Assembly (NCBI RefSeq): GCF_035998295.1
Contig: NZ_DASYHS010000061.1
Location: 1 to 18,209, forward strand
Source of the DNA: DASYHS01 sp035998295
Lineage (GTDB): Bacteria > Pseudomonadota > Alphaproteobacteria > Azospirillales > Azospirillaceae
DNA: 18,209 nt
Direction of reading: 5' to 3'
Shown here: positions 1-7,243 of the stretch, piece after piece
How positions within the stretch are numbered: the stretch's first letter is position 1
Layout of the letters: the number at the start of each line of letters is the position of its first letter
Notes under the pieces: generated by a model
Told to the model about the DNA's origin: nothing
Seen by the model: the letters and a program-made list of their open reading frames with translations, nothing else
Database searches by the model: none
Program-made: the position numbers and the translations under genes

Positions 1-38
1 CGCGGAGAAACGAGCGCGATGGCAATCCGTTCGAGCGC

Positions 39-63
39 CGATTGCAAGAACGACATGCAATCG
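39..63. promoter_or_regulatory. 25-bp perfect dyad upstream of the hybrid kinase gene (candidate operator)
   Basis: Arms CGATTGCA (39-46) and TGCAATCG (56-63) are perfect inverted repeats separated by 9 bp. The dyad overlaps the -35 and spacer of the candidate promoter for the kinase gene, which is where a repressor would bind. I do not recognise the cognate regulator. The symmetry is seen directly; the operator function is inferred. Confidence 0.45.
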
Positions 64-70
64 CTAACCT
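42..70 (+). promoter_or_regulatory. Candidate promoter of the hybrid kinase gene
   Basis: TTGCAA (42-47), a 17-bp spacer and TAACCT (65-70) give a housekeeping-like -35/-10 pair. This would leave a leader of about 30 nt and a GAGGT ribosome binding site at 91-95 before the ATG at 106. The -10 is a weak match. The stretch 1-105 is visibly less GC-rich than the coding DNA, as expected for a promoter region. Confidence 0.35.
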
Positions 71-105
71 AAGGTCATGGTTTTTCGCACGAGGTTTCCG
101 GGCCC

Positions 106-3100
106 ATGAGCGCTTCGGAACGAACGTTTGGGCTCGGGCGCCGGTGGAGGCCGTCCGCCGGCCGGTGCTGGCGCTACGGCGTCGCCGGCTTCGCGGCGGC
201 CCTCGCCGGCGTCGGCGGGCTTCCGGTCGTGCTCCACCTGGCGTCGGGCGGCGCCGTCGCGGACGCGACGCTCGCGGCCGGGGCGCTAGCGCTGGGCGGC
301 ACGGCGATCGGCCTGCTCGGCTGGCACGCCGCGCGCGAGACCGACCGCGCGCGCGCGGCGGCCAACGAGGCGGAGCGCCGGGCGCGCGAGGCGCATGAGC
401 GGCTGACCGAGGCGGTCGGGGCCATGAGCAACGGGTTCTCCCTGTGGGACCCGGACGACCGGCTGTTCCTGTTCAACCCGCGCCTGCGCGAGATCCACAG
501 CGTGGCCGGCGAGACGATCCGCTGCGGCAGCCCGTTCGCCGAGGTGATCCGCAGGGGGGCCGCGACCGGGCACTATGCCGGCGTCGACGAGGGCAACCTC
601 GACGCCTGGGTCGAGTGGCGGCTGTCCGCCCACCGCGACCCGCAGGGGCCGATCGACCTGGAGCTGAGCGACGGCCGCTGGCTCCGGATCTCCGAGCGCC
701 GCACGCCCAGCGGCTGGACGGTGGCCGTGCGGACCGACATCACCGAGCTGAAGCGCTGCGAGACCGAGCTCGCCCGCCAGTCGGCGATGCTGGACGCGAT
801 GCTCGCGAGCATGAGCCAGGGCTTGGTCCTGTGGGATGCCGAGGGCGGGCTGGTCCTCGCCAACCGCCGCCTGATCGAGCTGCTGGAGATGCCCGACGAG
901 CTGACGGTGGCGGGCACCGCGTTCCGCAAGGTCGCGGCCTTCTTCGCGCGGCGCGGCGACTACGGGTCCTACGACGGCATCGCCGAGCTGGAGGCCGACG
1001 TCGAGCGCCGGGTCACCGAGCTGCTCGACAACGGCAGCCAGCGCTACCAGCGCGCCGGCCCGCGCGGCCGCATGCTCGACGTCATCTCGACGCCGCTGCC
1101 CGACGGCGGCCGCCTCGTCACCTTCACCGACATCACGGCCTTCCGCCAGGTCGAGAGCGAGCTGCGCGACAGCGAGCAGCGCTTCCGCAAGCTGTCGGAC
1201 GCGGCACTGGAGGGCGTCGTCTTCCACGACGAGGGCGTCATCATCGACGCCAACGCCGCCGCGGCCGACCTGTTCGCCTGCCCGCTCGGCGAGCTGATCG
1301 GCATGGCCGCCGACGACCTGGTCGCGCCGGAGGACCGGGCGATGGCCAAGGGCACCACGGCCGCGGGCCTGGAAACGCCCTTCGAGGTGTCCTGCCTGAG
1401 GCGCGACGGCACCCGCTTCCTCGCCCAGGCCTCGGTGCGCAGCGTGCCCTACCGCGGCAGGCTGGCCGGCGTCGTGTCGATCCGCGACGTGACCGAGCAG
1501 CGCAAGGCCGTCGACGAACTGCGCCGGGCCAAGGAGCAGGCGGAGGCGGCGAACCGCGCCAAGTCCGAGTTCCTGGCCATGATCAGCCACGAGATCCGCA
1601 CGCCGATGAACGGCGTGCTCGGCATGATCGGGCTGCTGCAGGACAGCCGCCTGTCGGAGGAGCAGCGCTCCTACGCCCAGACCGCACGCGAATCCGGAGA
1701 GGCGCTGCTGACCGTGCTCAACGACATCCTCGACGTGTCCAAGATGGAGGCCAGGAAGCTGACCCTGGAGTCGAACGACCTGGACCTGGTCGCGATCATA
1801 GAGAGCGTGGTCGAGCTGCTGGCCGCCCGGGCGACCGCCAAGGGCATCGAGCTGGTGTCGCTGGTCCCGGCGGACGTGCCGGTCGACCTGCGCGGCGACG
1901 CCGGCCGGCTGCGCCAGATCCTGCTGAACCTCGCCGGCAACGCCGTCAAGTTCACCGAGCAGGGCGGCGTCGAGGTCAGCGTGTCGCTGGTGTCGCGCGC
2001 GGGGTCGTCGGTCCTGCTGCGCTTCGACGTCGTCGACACCGGCATCGGCATCGCGCCCGAGCACCAGACCCGGCTGTTCCGCGAGTTCACCCAGGCCGAT
2101 CCGGGCCTGTCGCGCCGCTACGGCGGCACCGGGCTCGGCCTCGCGATCTCCAAGCGGCTGGTCGAGCTGATGGGCGGCGAGATCGGCTGCGAGAGCACGA
2201 CCGGGGCCGGCAGCCGCTTCTGGTTCACGCTGCGCCTGTCGACCCGGACGGAGCGGAGCGGCGCGCCTCCGCCCTGGTCGCCCTCGGCCGGCCGGCGCGT
2301 CCTGGTGCTGGAGCCCAACCCGGTGTCGCGCCGGGCACTCGCCGCCCAGCTCACGACCTGGGGGGCGGAGGTGGCGGCCTTCGCGGCCGCCGAGGCCGGG
2401 ATCGAGGAGGCCCGCCGGGCGGCCGCCGCCGGCAGGCCCTACGCGGTGGCGCTCGTGGACGGGTCGAGCGGCGGGTCGGGTGCGCCCGGCGGCGGCGTCA
2501 CCCTGCCCGAGGTCGCGCGCGGCCTCGCCGGGGCGGGGGTCGGCCGGCTCGTGCTGATGACCCTGCTCGGCCACCATGCGGAACGGGCCTCGCTGGAGGT
2601 CCTGGGCTTCCCCGCCTCGATCCTGAAGCCGCCGCGCCGCGCCCAGCTCCTGGCCGCGATCGCCCCGGAGGCCGCGGGCCGCGGGACGGGGGAGGCGGCC
2701 GCCTCGGCCGCCGCCGCGCGCCGCGCCGCCGCGGACAGCCAGATCGGACAGAACCGGCGCGTCCTCGTCGTCGAGGACAGCATCACCAACCAGATGGTCG
2801 CGACCGCCCTGCTGAAGAGCGCGGGCTTCCAGGTCGACGTCGCCGGCGACGGGGTCGAGGCGATCGAGGCGGTGCGGAACGTCCCCTACGACATCGTGCT
2901 GATGGACGTCGCGATGCCCGAGCTGGACGGCTTCGCCGCGACGCGCGCGCTGCGCGCGATGCCGCCGCCGATCCGGACGATCCCGATCGTCGCCATGACC
3001 GCGAACGCGATGGAGGGCGACCGCCAGCGTTGCCTGGAGGCCGGAATGAACGACTACATCGCCAAGCCGATCGAGCGGGCGCGCCTGATCGAGGTGATCG

Positions 3101-3549
3101 GCCGGTGGCTGCCGGCGACCCCGGCCCAGGCTCCCGGCCCCGGGCAGCCCGGAGAGGAGGACCACGGCGAGGCCGGGGAGGTGCCGGGCGACATGCTCGA
3201 CCGGGCCGTGCTGGAGCAGCTCGCGGCCGATCTGGACGCCGAAGTGCTGCCGGAGCTGGTGGCCGCCTTCACCCGCGAGGCCGAGGCCCGCATCCGGGCG
3301 ATCGAGGAGGCCGCCGAGCGGGGCGAGCTCGGCCAGCTCGAGCGCCAGGCCCACACGCTCAAGAGCAGCGCCGGCACCTTCGGCGCGGCACGGCTGGCGA
3401 ACCTGATGGCGGGCCTGGAGCGGGCCTGCCGGACCGAGCGGGTCGACGAGGCGCGCAGGCTGGCGGCGACGGTCGCCGGCCTCGTCGCGGCGACCGCGGC
3501 GGCCTACGAGGCGGCCGGCCTGCTGCCGGCGCCGATTGCCGCGGAATGA
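106..3549 (+). CDS. Membrane hybrid sensor histidine kinase (PAS-PAS-PAS-HisKA-HATPase-REC-REC-HPt)
   Basis: This 1147-aa sensor kinase should autophosphorylate on a histidine and pass the phosphate through an internal Asp and an HPt histidine to an unknown response regulator. Two hydrophobic segments (about residues 25-45 and 50-72) anchor it, followed by a short coiled coil. PAS-like domains lie near 100-210, 227-340 (both PAS_7-like, with SNGFSLW and SQGLVLW) and 356-470. HisKA carries SHEIRTP with His495. The HATPase has DTGIGIA and GTGLGLA (about 600-715). The first receiver (about 730-850) is degenerate: the usual acidic pair reads EPN (E736), Asp785 may be the phospho site, and it ends in KPP. 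The second receiver is intact (VVEDS, Asp934, MTA, KP). The C-terminal HPt has AHTLKSSAG with His1083. The start is supported by GAGGT 10 nt upstream. The signal and the partner cannot be read from the sequence. Confidence 0.95.
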   Translation: MSASERTFGLGRRWRPSAGRCWRYGVAGFAAALAGVGGLPVVLHLASGGAVADATLAAGALALGGTAIGLLGWHAARETDRARAAANEAERRAREAHERLTEAVGAMSNGFSLWDPDDRLFLFNPRLREIHSVAGETIRCGSPFAEVIRRGAATGHYAGVDEGNLDAWVEWRLSAHRDPQGPIDLELSDGRWLRISERRTPSGWTVAVRTDITELKRCETELARQSAMLDAMLASMSQGLVLWDAEGGLVLANRRLIELLEMPDELTVAGTAFRKVAAFFARRGDYGSYDGIAELEADVERRVTELLDNGSQRYQRAGPRGRMLDVISTPLPDGGRLVTFTDITAFRQVESELRDSEQRFRKLSDAALEGVVFHDEGVIIDANAAAADLFACPLGELIGMAADDLVAPEDRAMAKGTTAAGLETPFEVSCLRRDGTRFLAQASVRSVPYRGRLAGVVSIRDVTEQRKAVDELRRAKEQAEAANRAKSEFLAMISHEIRTPMNGVLGMIGLLQDSRLSEEQRSYAQTARESGEALLTVLNDILDVSKMEARKLTLESNDLDLVAIIESVVELLAARATAKGIELVSLVPADVPVDLRGDAGRLRQILLNLAGNAVKFTEQGGVEVSVSLVSRAGSSVLLRFDVVDTGIGIAPEHQTRLFREFTQADPGLSRRYGGTGLGLAISKRLVELMGGEIGCESTTGAGSRFWFTLRLSTRTERSGAPPPWSPSAGRRVLVLEPNPVSRRALAAQLTTWGAEVAAFAAAEAGIEEARRAAAAGRPYAVALVDGSSGGSGAPGGGVTLPEVARGLAGAGVGRLVLMTLLGHHAERASLEVLGFPASILKPPRRAQLLAAIAPEAAGRGTGEAAASAAAARRAAADSQIGQNRRVLVVEDSITNQMVATALLKSAGFQVDVAGDGVEAIEAVRNVPYDIVLMDVAMPELDGFAATRALRAMPPPIRTIPIVAMTANAMEGDRQRCLEAGMNDYIAKPIERARLIEVIGRWLPATPAQAPGPGQPGEEDHGEAGEVPGDMLDRAVLEQLAADLDAEVLPELVAAFTREAEARIRAIEEAAERGELGQLERQAHTLKSSAGTFGAARLANLMAGLERACRTERVDEARRLAATVAGLVAATAAAYEAAGLLPAPIAAE

Positions 3550-3554
3550 GGCCG

Positions 3555-3582
3555 CCCCCTGCCGCGCGGCGCGGCAGAGGGG
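3555..3582. terminator. GC-rich hairpin between convergent genes (possible bidirectional terminator)
   Basis: CCCC and TGCCGC pair with GCGGCA and GGGG around a GCG loop, with a one-or-two-base internal bulge. It lies in the 57-bp gap between the convergent kinase and cold-shock genes. There is no T-tract on either side, so it is only a possible terminator or 3'-end stabilising structure. Confidence 0.35.
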
Positions 3583-3606
3583 CCGGAGCCGCCGGCGGGC
3601 CGGGTT

Positions 3607-3816
3607 TCAGTCGGCCAGGCTGATGTTGATGGCCGCGTCCTTGCCGTTGTTGCCGGGCGCCAGCTCGAAGTTCACGCGCTGGCCTTCGTTGAGGCCGCGC
3701 AGGCCGGACTGATGCAGCGCGGTGATGTGGACGAACACGTCCTTGGTCCCGCTCTCCGGGGCGATGAAGCCATATCCCTTCGTGGTGTTGAACCATTTCA
3801 CGGTGCCGGTGGTCAT
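3607..3816 (-). CDS. Cold-shock domain protein (CspA family)
   Basis: This 69-aa protein is a single cold-shock OB-fold, the usual length for CspA-type RNA chaperones that bind single-stranded RNA or DNA in the cytoplasm. VKWFN is at 6-10, RNP1 reads KGYGFI at 13-18 and RNP2 reads VFVH at 27-30. The ATG at 3816 is chosen because the fold begins immediately after it and GGAGG lies about 10 nt upstream. The open frame extends further upstream to 4008, but that part has no cold-shock similarity and is treated as leader. The gene converges on the hybrid kinase. It follows the ABC importer operon on the same strand after 192 bp, so it probably has its own promoter. Whether it is cold-induced cannot be told. 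Confidence 0.95.
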   Translation of the reverse strand: MTTGTVKWFNTTKGYGFIAPESGTKDVFVHITALHQSGLRGLNEGQRVNFELAPGNNGKDAAINISLAD

Positions 3817-3935
3817 CGGGCTCGTTCCCTCCGTCTGCATGGCCCCGCAGCCCGCTTGCGGGCGGGAGCCGCGGGTTTCCGGCCGTTGCCCGGCCGGACG
3901 CTCCATGGAACAGGGTAGCGGCCCGGGGCGTGGGG

Positions 3936-3996
3936 CCTCAAGATTCCATTCGGGCGTTATTGAGGTTCCACAGGGCGGATACTGTACTCGCCTCAA
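3936..3996. repeat. Three alternating 6-bp inverted repeats in the cold-shock gene leader region
   Basis: CCTCAA at 3936-3941, TTGAGG at 3960-3965 and CCTCAA at 3991-3996 can pair in two mutually exclusive ways. The outer pair extends to 7 bp (ATTGAGG/CCTCAAT, 3959-3997) and encloses ACAG/CTGT. The minus-strand TTGAGG copies could also serve as -35 elements for the cold-shock gene, for example 3936-3941 with CTACCC 17 bp on. Apart from this, the 192-bp gap 3817-4008 shows no gene. Confidence 0.3.
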
Positions 3997-4008
3997 TCCG
4001 CGAAGCAT

Positions 4009-5466
4009 CTAGCCGGAATCACCCGGACCCGGGCCGAAATAAAGAGCATCGCGCGGGGAGGGCATCTCCAGGCGCACGGTCCTGGACGCCATGCCGCGGG
4101 CCAGCGCGGGGTCGTGCGTCACCATCAGCACCGCCAGGCGCCGCTCGGCCACGGTCTCGTTCAGCAGGTCCATCACCTGCTTCTGGGTCAGCGGGTCGAG
4201 GCGGGAGGTCGCCTCGTCCGCGAACAGGAACACCGGGTCGACCAGCAGGGCGCGGGCGAGCGCCACGCGCTGAAGCTCGCCGCCCGAGACCTGGGCCGGC
4301 CGGCGGTCCAGCAGCCCGTCCGGGACGCGCATCGCGGACAGCAGGCGCGCGGCGGCGTCCCAGGACAGGCCGTGGCGGGCGACGACGTCGCCAAGCGCCG
4401 CGCGCAGTGTCGCCTGCGGCGCGAAGGCGGCGACGGGGTCCTGGTAGATCTTCTGGTACCGGTGCGCCGCCGTGCCCGGGCGGCGCGAGACGGTGCCCGC
4501 GTCGGGCGCCAGAAGCCCGAGCAGCACGTTGCCGAGGGTCGTCTTGCCGCAGCCGCTCGGCCCCGCCACGGCGACGATCCCGCCCGCGCCGACCTCCAGG
4601 TCCAGCCCCGAGAACAGCGTCCGCCCGCCCAGCGCCTTGGCGAGGCCGCGGGCCGACAGCACGGTCGCGCCCGCCGCGCGCGCGCCGGCAGGAGCCCCGG
4701 CCGGAGCCCAGGTCTCGGGATCGGCGGCGAGCAGCAGGCGCGTGTAGGCGTGCCGGGGAGCGGCGATCACCTCGCCGGCCGGGCCGGTCTCGACGACCTC
4801 GCCGTCCAGCATCACGGCGACGCGCCCGCCCAGCCGCCGCGCGAGCCCGACGTCGTGGGTGATCACCATGACCGCAGCACCGCCCGCCGCCTCGGCGGCG
4901 AGCAGGGCCGCGACCTCGTCGCGCAGCCCGGCGTCCAGACCCTTGGTCGGCTCGTCGGCCAGCAGCACCGGGGCGCCGGTGGCGGCGGTCGCGGCGATGG
5001 CGACGCGCTGCGCCATGCCGCCGGACAGCCGGAAGGGATGGCGGCCGACCGCCCGGCCGAGGCCGAGTGCCGCCAGCGCCGAGGCGGCGCGGCGGCGCGC
5101 CTCGGCCCAGGGCCGCCCGTGGAGCAGGGCGTGGACCTCGGCGACCTGGCCGCCCGCCGCCATGGTCGGGTTCAGCGCCGACCAGGGCTCCTGGGGCAGC
5201 AGGGCGATCCTGCGGCCCCACAGCCGGCGCCGCGCCGCGGGCGGGAGATGCCCGACCTCCTCGCCGCCGAGCACGATCCGGCCGGCGCAGGCGAGCTCCG
5301 GCGGCAAGGTGCCCATGATCGCCTGCGCCAGCAGGGACTTGCCCGATCCGGTCTCGCCCAGGACCACCAGGATCTCGCCCGCCCGCAGCTCCAGCGAGCA
5401 GGGCCGGACCAGGACGCGCGCCGCCGACGCGACGCGCAGGCCCGAGACCTCCACGGCCGCGGTCAC
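4009..5466 (-). CDS. Fused double ATPase of a nickel/peptide-type ABC importer
   Basis: This 485-aa protein joins two complete ABC ATPase domains, corresponding to the separate DppD/DppF or NikD/NikE subunits. It would drive uptake through the two permeases encoded just upstream. Domain 1 has Walker A GETGSGKS (37-44), LSGGMAQRV, Walker B LLADEP and ITHD. Domain 2 begins after about residue 260 and has GPSGCGKTT, YQDP, VSGGELQRV, LFADEAT and VTHDP, so both halves look catalytically competent. The GTG start overlaps the permease stop (GTGA) and has GGGAGGGAG about 6 nt upstream. A longer open frame reaching 6174 only reads through the permease in another frame. The short length suggests that the C-terminal oligopeptide-binding extension of each half is reduced. 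The substrate cannot be fixed from the ATPase. Confidence 0.9.
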   Translation of the reverse strand: MTAAVEVSGLRVASAARVLVRPCSLELRAGEILVVLGETGSGKSLLAQAIMGTLPPELACAGRIVLGGEEVGHLPPAARRRLWGRRIALLPQEPWSALNPTMAAGGQVAEVHALLHGRPWAEARRRAASALAALGLGRAVGRHPFRLSGGMAQRVAIAATAATGAPVLLADEPTKGLDAGLRDEVAALLAAEAAGGAAVMVITHDVGLARRLGGRVAVMLDGEVVETGPAGEVIAAPRHAYTRLLLAADPETWAPAGAPAGARAAGATVLSARGLAKALGGRTLFSGLDLEVGAGGIVAVAGPSGCGKTTLGNVLLGLLAPDAGTVSRRPGTAAHRYQKIYQDPVAAFAPQATLRAALGDVVARHGLSWDAAARLLSAMRVPDGLLDRRPAQVSGGELQRVALARALLVDPVFLFADEATSRLDPLTQKQVMDLLNETVAERRLAVLMVTHDPALARGMASRTVRLEMPSPRDALYFGPGPGDSG

Positions 5467-6296
5467 GAGGGCTCCCTCCCGCAGACCAGGGCGAGCCCCA
5501 GCACCGTCGCGAACAGGAGTGTTCCCGGCATCAGGAGCTGGAGCGGCGCCTCGGCGTGGTAGGGCAGCAGCTCGGTCATCATGTTTCCCCATTCCGGCGT
5601 CGGCGGGCGCAGCCCGATGCCGACGAAGCTGAGGGAGGAGACCGCGACCACGGTCGCGGCGAGGCCGAAGGCCATCAGCGTCGCGAGCGGCCCGACGAGG
5701 TCCGGCAGCAGGTGCCGCCGCACGACATGCGCCGGCCCGAAGCCCAGCAGGCGCGCCGCCTCGACGTCGGGACGGGCGAGGCGGGACGCCGCGACGGCGC
5801 GCACCACCCGGAAATACTCGACCCAGGAGGCCAGGGCGAGGCCGACATAGAGCGGCCAGAAGGCGCCGGGGGCGAAACCCGCCAGCACCAGCACCAGCAG
5901 CAGGCCGGGCAGCGCCATCACCGAGGCGCACAGCGCGCCGAGCGCGCGGTCCACCGCCCCGCCCCGCCAGGCCGCCGCGAGGCCGAGCAGGACGCCGGGC
6001 ACGGCGGCGGTCAGGACCGTCGCGGCCCCGAGGCCGAGCGACAGGCGCGCGGCATGGGCGAGCCGCGCCAGCATGTCGCGGCCGAGATGGTCGGTGCCGA
6101 GCGGATGGCCGCCGCCCGGCCCCCGCAGTGCCGCCCGCAAATCCTGGCGCAGCGGGTCGGCGTCGATCAGCCACGGGCCTGCCAGCGCCAGCAGCCCGAC
6201 GGCGAGGAGCAGGCCGGCGCCGAGCGCGCGGCGGCCCCGCGCGGAGCCGGGGGCGGGAACGGCGCCCGCGGCGGAGGTCTCCGGGATCGCGGTCAT
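5463..6296 (-). CDS. ABC importer inner-membrane permease, DppC/NikC type
   Basis: This 277-aa permease has a short polar N-terminus, a first membrane helix (about residues 25-45) and the DppC/NikC-type stretch HPLGTDHLGRDMLAR. Several further helices follow, with an EAA-loop region around ARLLGFGPAHVVRRHLLPDL that docks on the ATPase. The C-terminus contains SFVGIGLRPPTPEWGNM, typical of this subfamily. The ATG at 6296 overlaps the preceding permease stop as ATGA and has a GGGGGAG ribosome binding site about 8 nt upstream. Its own stop overlaps the GTG of the ATPase. These overlaps imply one mRNA with translational coupling and equal production of the membrane subunits. Confidence 0.92.
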   Translation of the reverse strand: MTAIPETSAAGAVPAPGSARGRRALGAGLLLAVGLLALAGPWLIDADPLRQDLRAALRGPGGGHPLGTDHLGRDMLARLAHAARLSLGLGAATVLTAAVPGVLLGLAAAWRGGAVDRALGALCASVMALPGLLLVLVLAGFAPGAFWPLYVGLALASWVEYFRVVRAVAASRLARPDVEAARLLGFGPAHVVRRHLLPDLVGPLATLMAFGLAATVVAVSSLSFVGIGLRPPTPEWGNMMTELLPYHAEAPLQLLMPGTLLFATVLGLALVCGREPS

Positions 6297-7243
6297 CGGC
6301 GCCGCTCCCCCGCCCGGGGATCGATGAGGATGCACAGCAGGTCCACCAATGCGTTGAGCAGGACGAAGAGAAGGCCCAGCACCAGCGCCGTGCCCTGGAT
6401 CATGGGCACGTCGCGGGCGACGACGGCATGGACGAGCGCATGCCCGATGCCGGGCCAGACGAAGACGGACTCGACGACCACCACCCCCTCGACCAGCCAG
6501 GCGAGCTGGATGCCGAGATAGGCCGTCACCGGTGCGGCGGCGTTGCGCAAGGCGTGGCGGCGGACGACGGCCGCCTCGCCCAGCCCCTTGGTGCGCGCGA
6601 AGGCGACCCAGGGCGAGCGCATCACGGACAGCGCCACGTCCCGGGTCACCCGGCTCGACGCCGCCGCGAGCCCGAGCGCCAGGGTCAGCGCCGGGAGGAC
6701 GGCCGCGGCGGGGCCCTCGGCCCCGGCGGCGGGCAGGAGGCCGAGCCGGACCGCGAAGATCCAGGTCAGCGCGACCCCGACGGCGAAGGCCGGCAGCGCG
6801 CGCAGGGCCGCGGCCGCCGACATGCCGGCCAGGTCCCAGGCGGTGCCGGCACGGGCCGCCGCCAGCACCCCCAGCGGCGGGCCGAGCAGGACCGACAGCG
6901 CCAGCGCCGCCAGCGACAGCAGCAGCGTGTGGCCGAGCTGGTGGCCGATCTCGTGGGCGACCCGCTCGCCGGTCACGAGGGAGACGCCGAGGTCGAGACG
7001 GGCCAGCGCGGCGAGCCAGGCCCCCAGCCGTTCCCACCACGGCCGGTCGAGGCCCAGTTCCAGACGCACCGCGTCGGCCGCGGCCGTGCTCACGAGATCC
7101 TCGCCGTAGCGGCCGGCGGCGATGCGGTAGGCCTGGTCGCCGGGCAGGAACTCGACCATCGCGAAGCAGGCGATCCCCACCAGCAGCGCGACCAGGGCCG
7201 CCTGGACGAGGCGGCCGCCCAGGGCCCGCGTCAGTCCGCCCAT
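6293..7243 (-). CDS. ABC importer inner-membrane permease, DppB/NikB type
   Basis: This 316-aa permease belongs to the DppB/NikB subfamily. It has an N-terminal helix (about 10-30) followed by FLPGDQAY, the position of the usual xxPGDP motif. A periplasmic segment contains LGLDRPWWERLGAWL and LDLGVSL, and five further helices make up the binding-protein-dependent transport domain. The EAA-like loop reads FARTKGLGEAAVVRRHALRN and the C-terminus has ESVFVWPGIG. The start ATG at 7243 lies 13 bp inside the binding-protein gene and has GGGCGG just upstream. It pairs with the DppC-type permease encoded next. The substrate is not deducible from the permease. Confidence 0.92.
   Translation of the reverse strand: MGGLTRALGGRLVQAALVALLVGIACFAMVEFLPGDQAYRIAAGRYGEDLVSTAAADAVRLELGLDRPWWERLGAWLAALARLDLGVSLVTGERVAHEIGHQLGHTLLLSLAALALSVLLGPPLGVLAAARAGTAWDLAGMSAAAALRALPAFAVGVALTWIFAVRLGLLPAAGAEGPAAAVLPALTLALGLAAASSRVTRDVALSVMRSPWVAFARTKGLGEAAVVRRHALRNAAAPVTAYLGIQLAWLVEGVVVVESVFVWPGIGHALVHAVVARDVPMIQGTALVLGLLFVLLNALVDLLCILIDPRAGERRR

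Noticed and set aside
1..56. Possible divergent gene start on the minus strand (ATG at 56, MSFLQSALERIAIALVSP)
   Set aside because: It looks protein-like, but only 18 residues are inside the window. It lies within the dyad and has no clear ribosome binding site. A competing plus-strand reading (1-72, ending in TAA) is also open, so neither can be supported.
286..3354. A 1022-codon open frame on the minus strand opposite the hybrid kinase
   Set aside because: It is antisense to a clearly coding gene. Its residues are Arg/Ala/Gly/His/Gln/Asp-rich with no recognisable domain, as expected from high-GC coding DNA read on the other strand.
444..3623. A 1059-codon open frame on the plus strand in another frame of the hybrid kinase
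   Set aside because: It has low-complexity Arg/Gly/Pro/Ala composition and no domains. It is a frame shadow caused by GC-rich codons.
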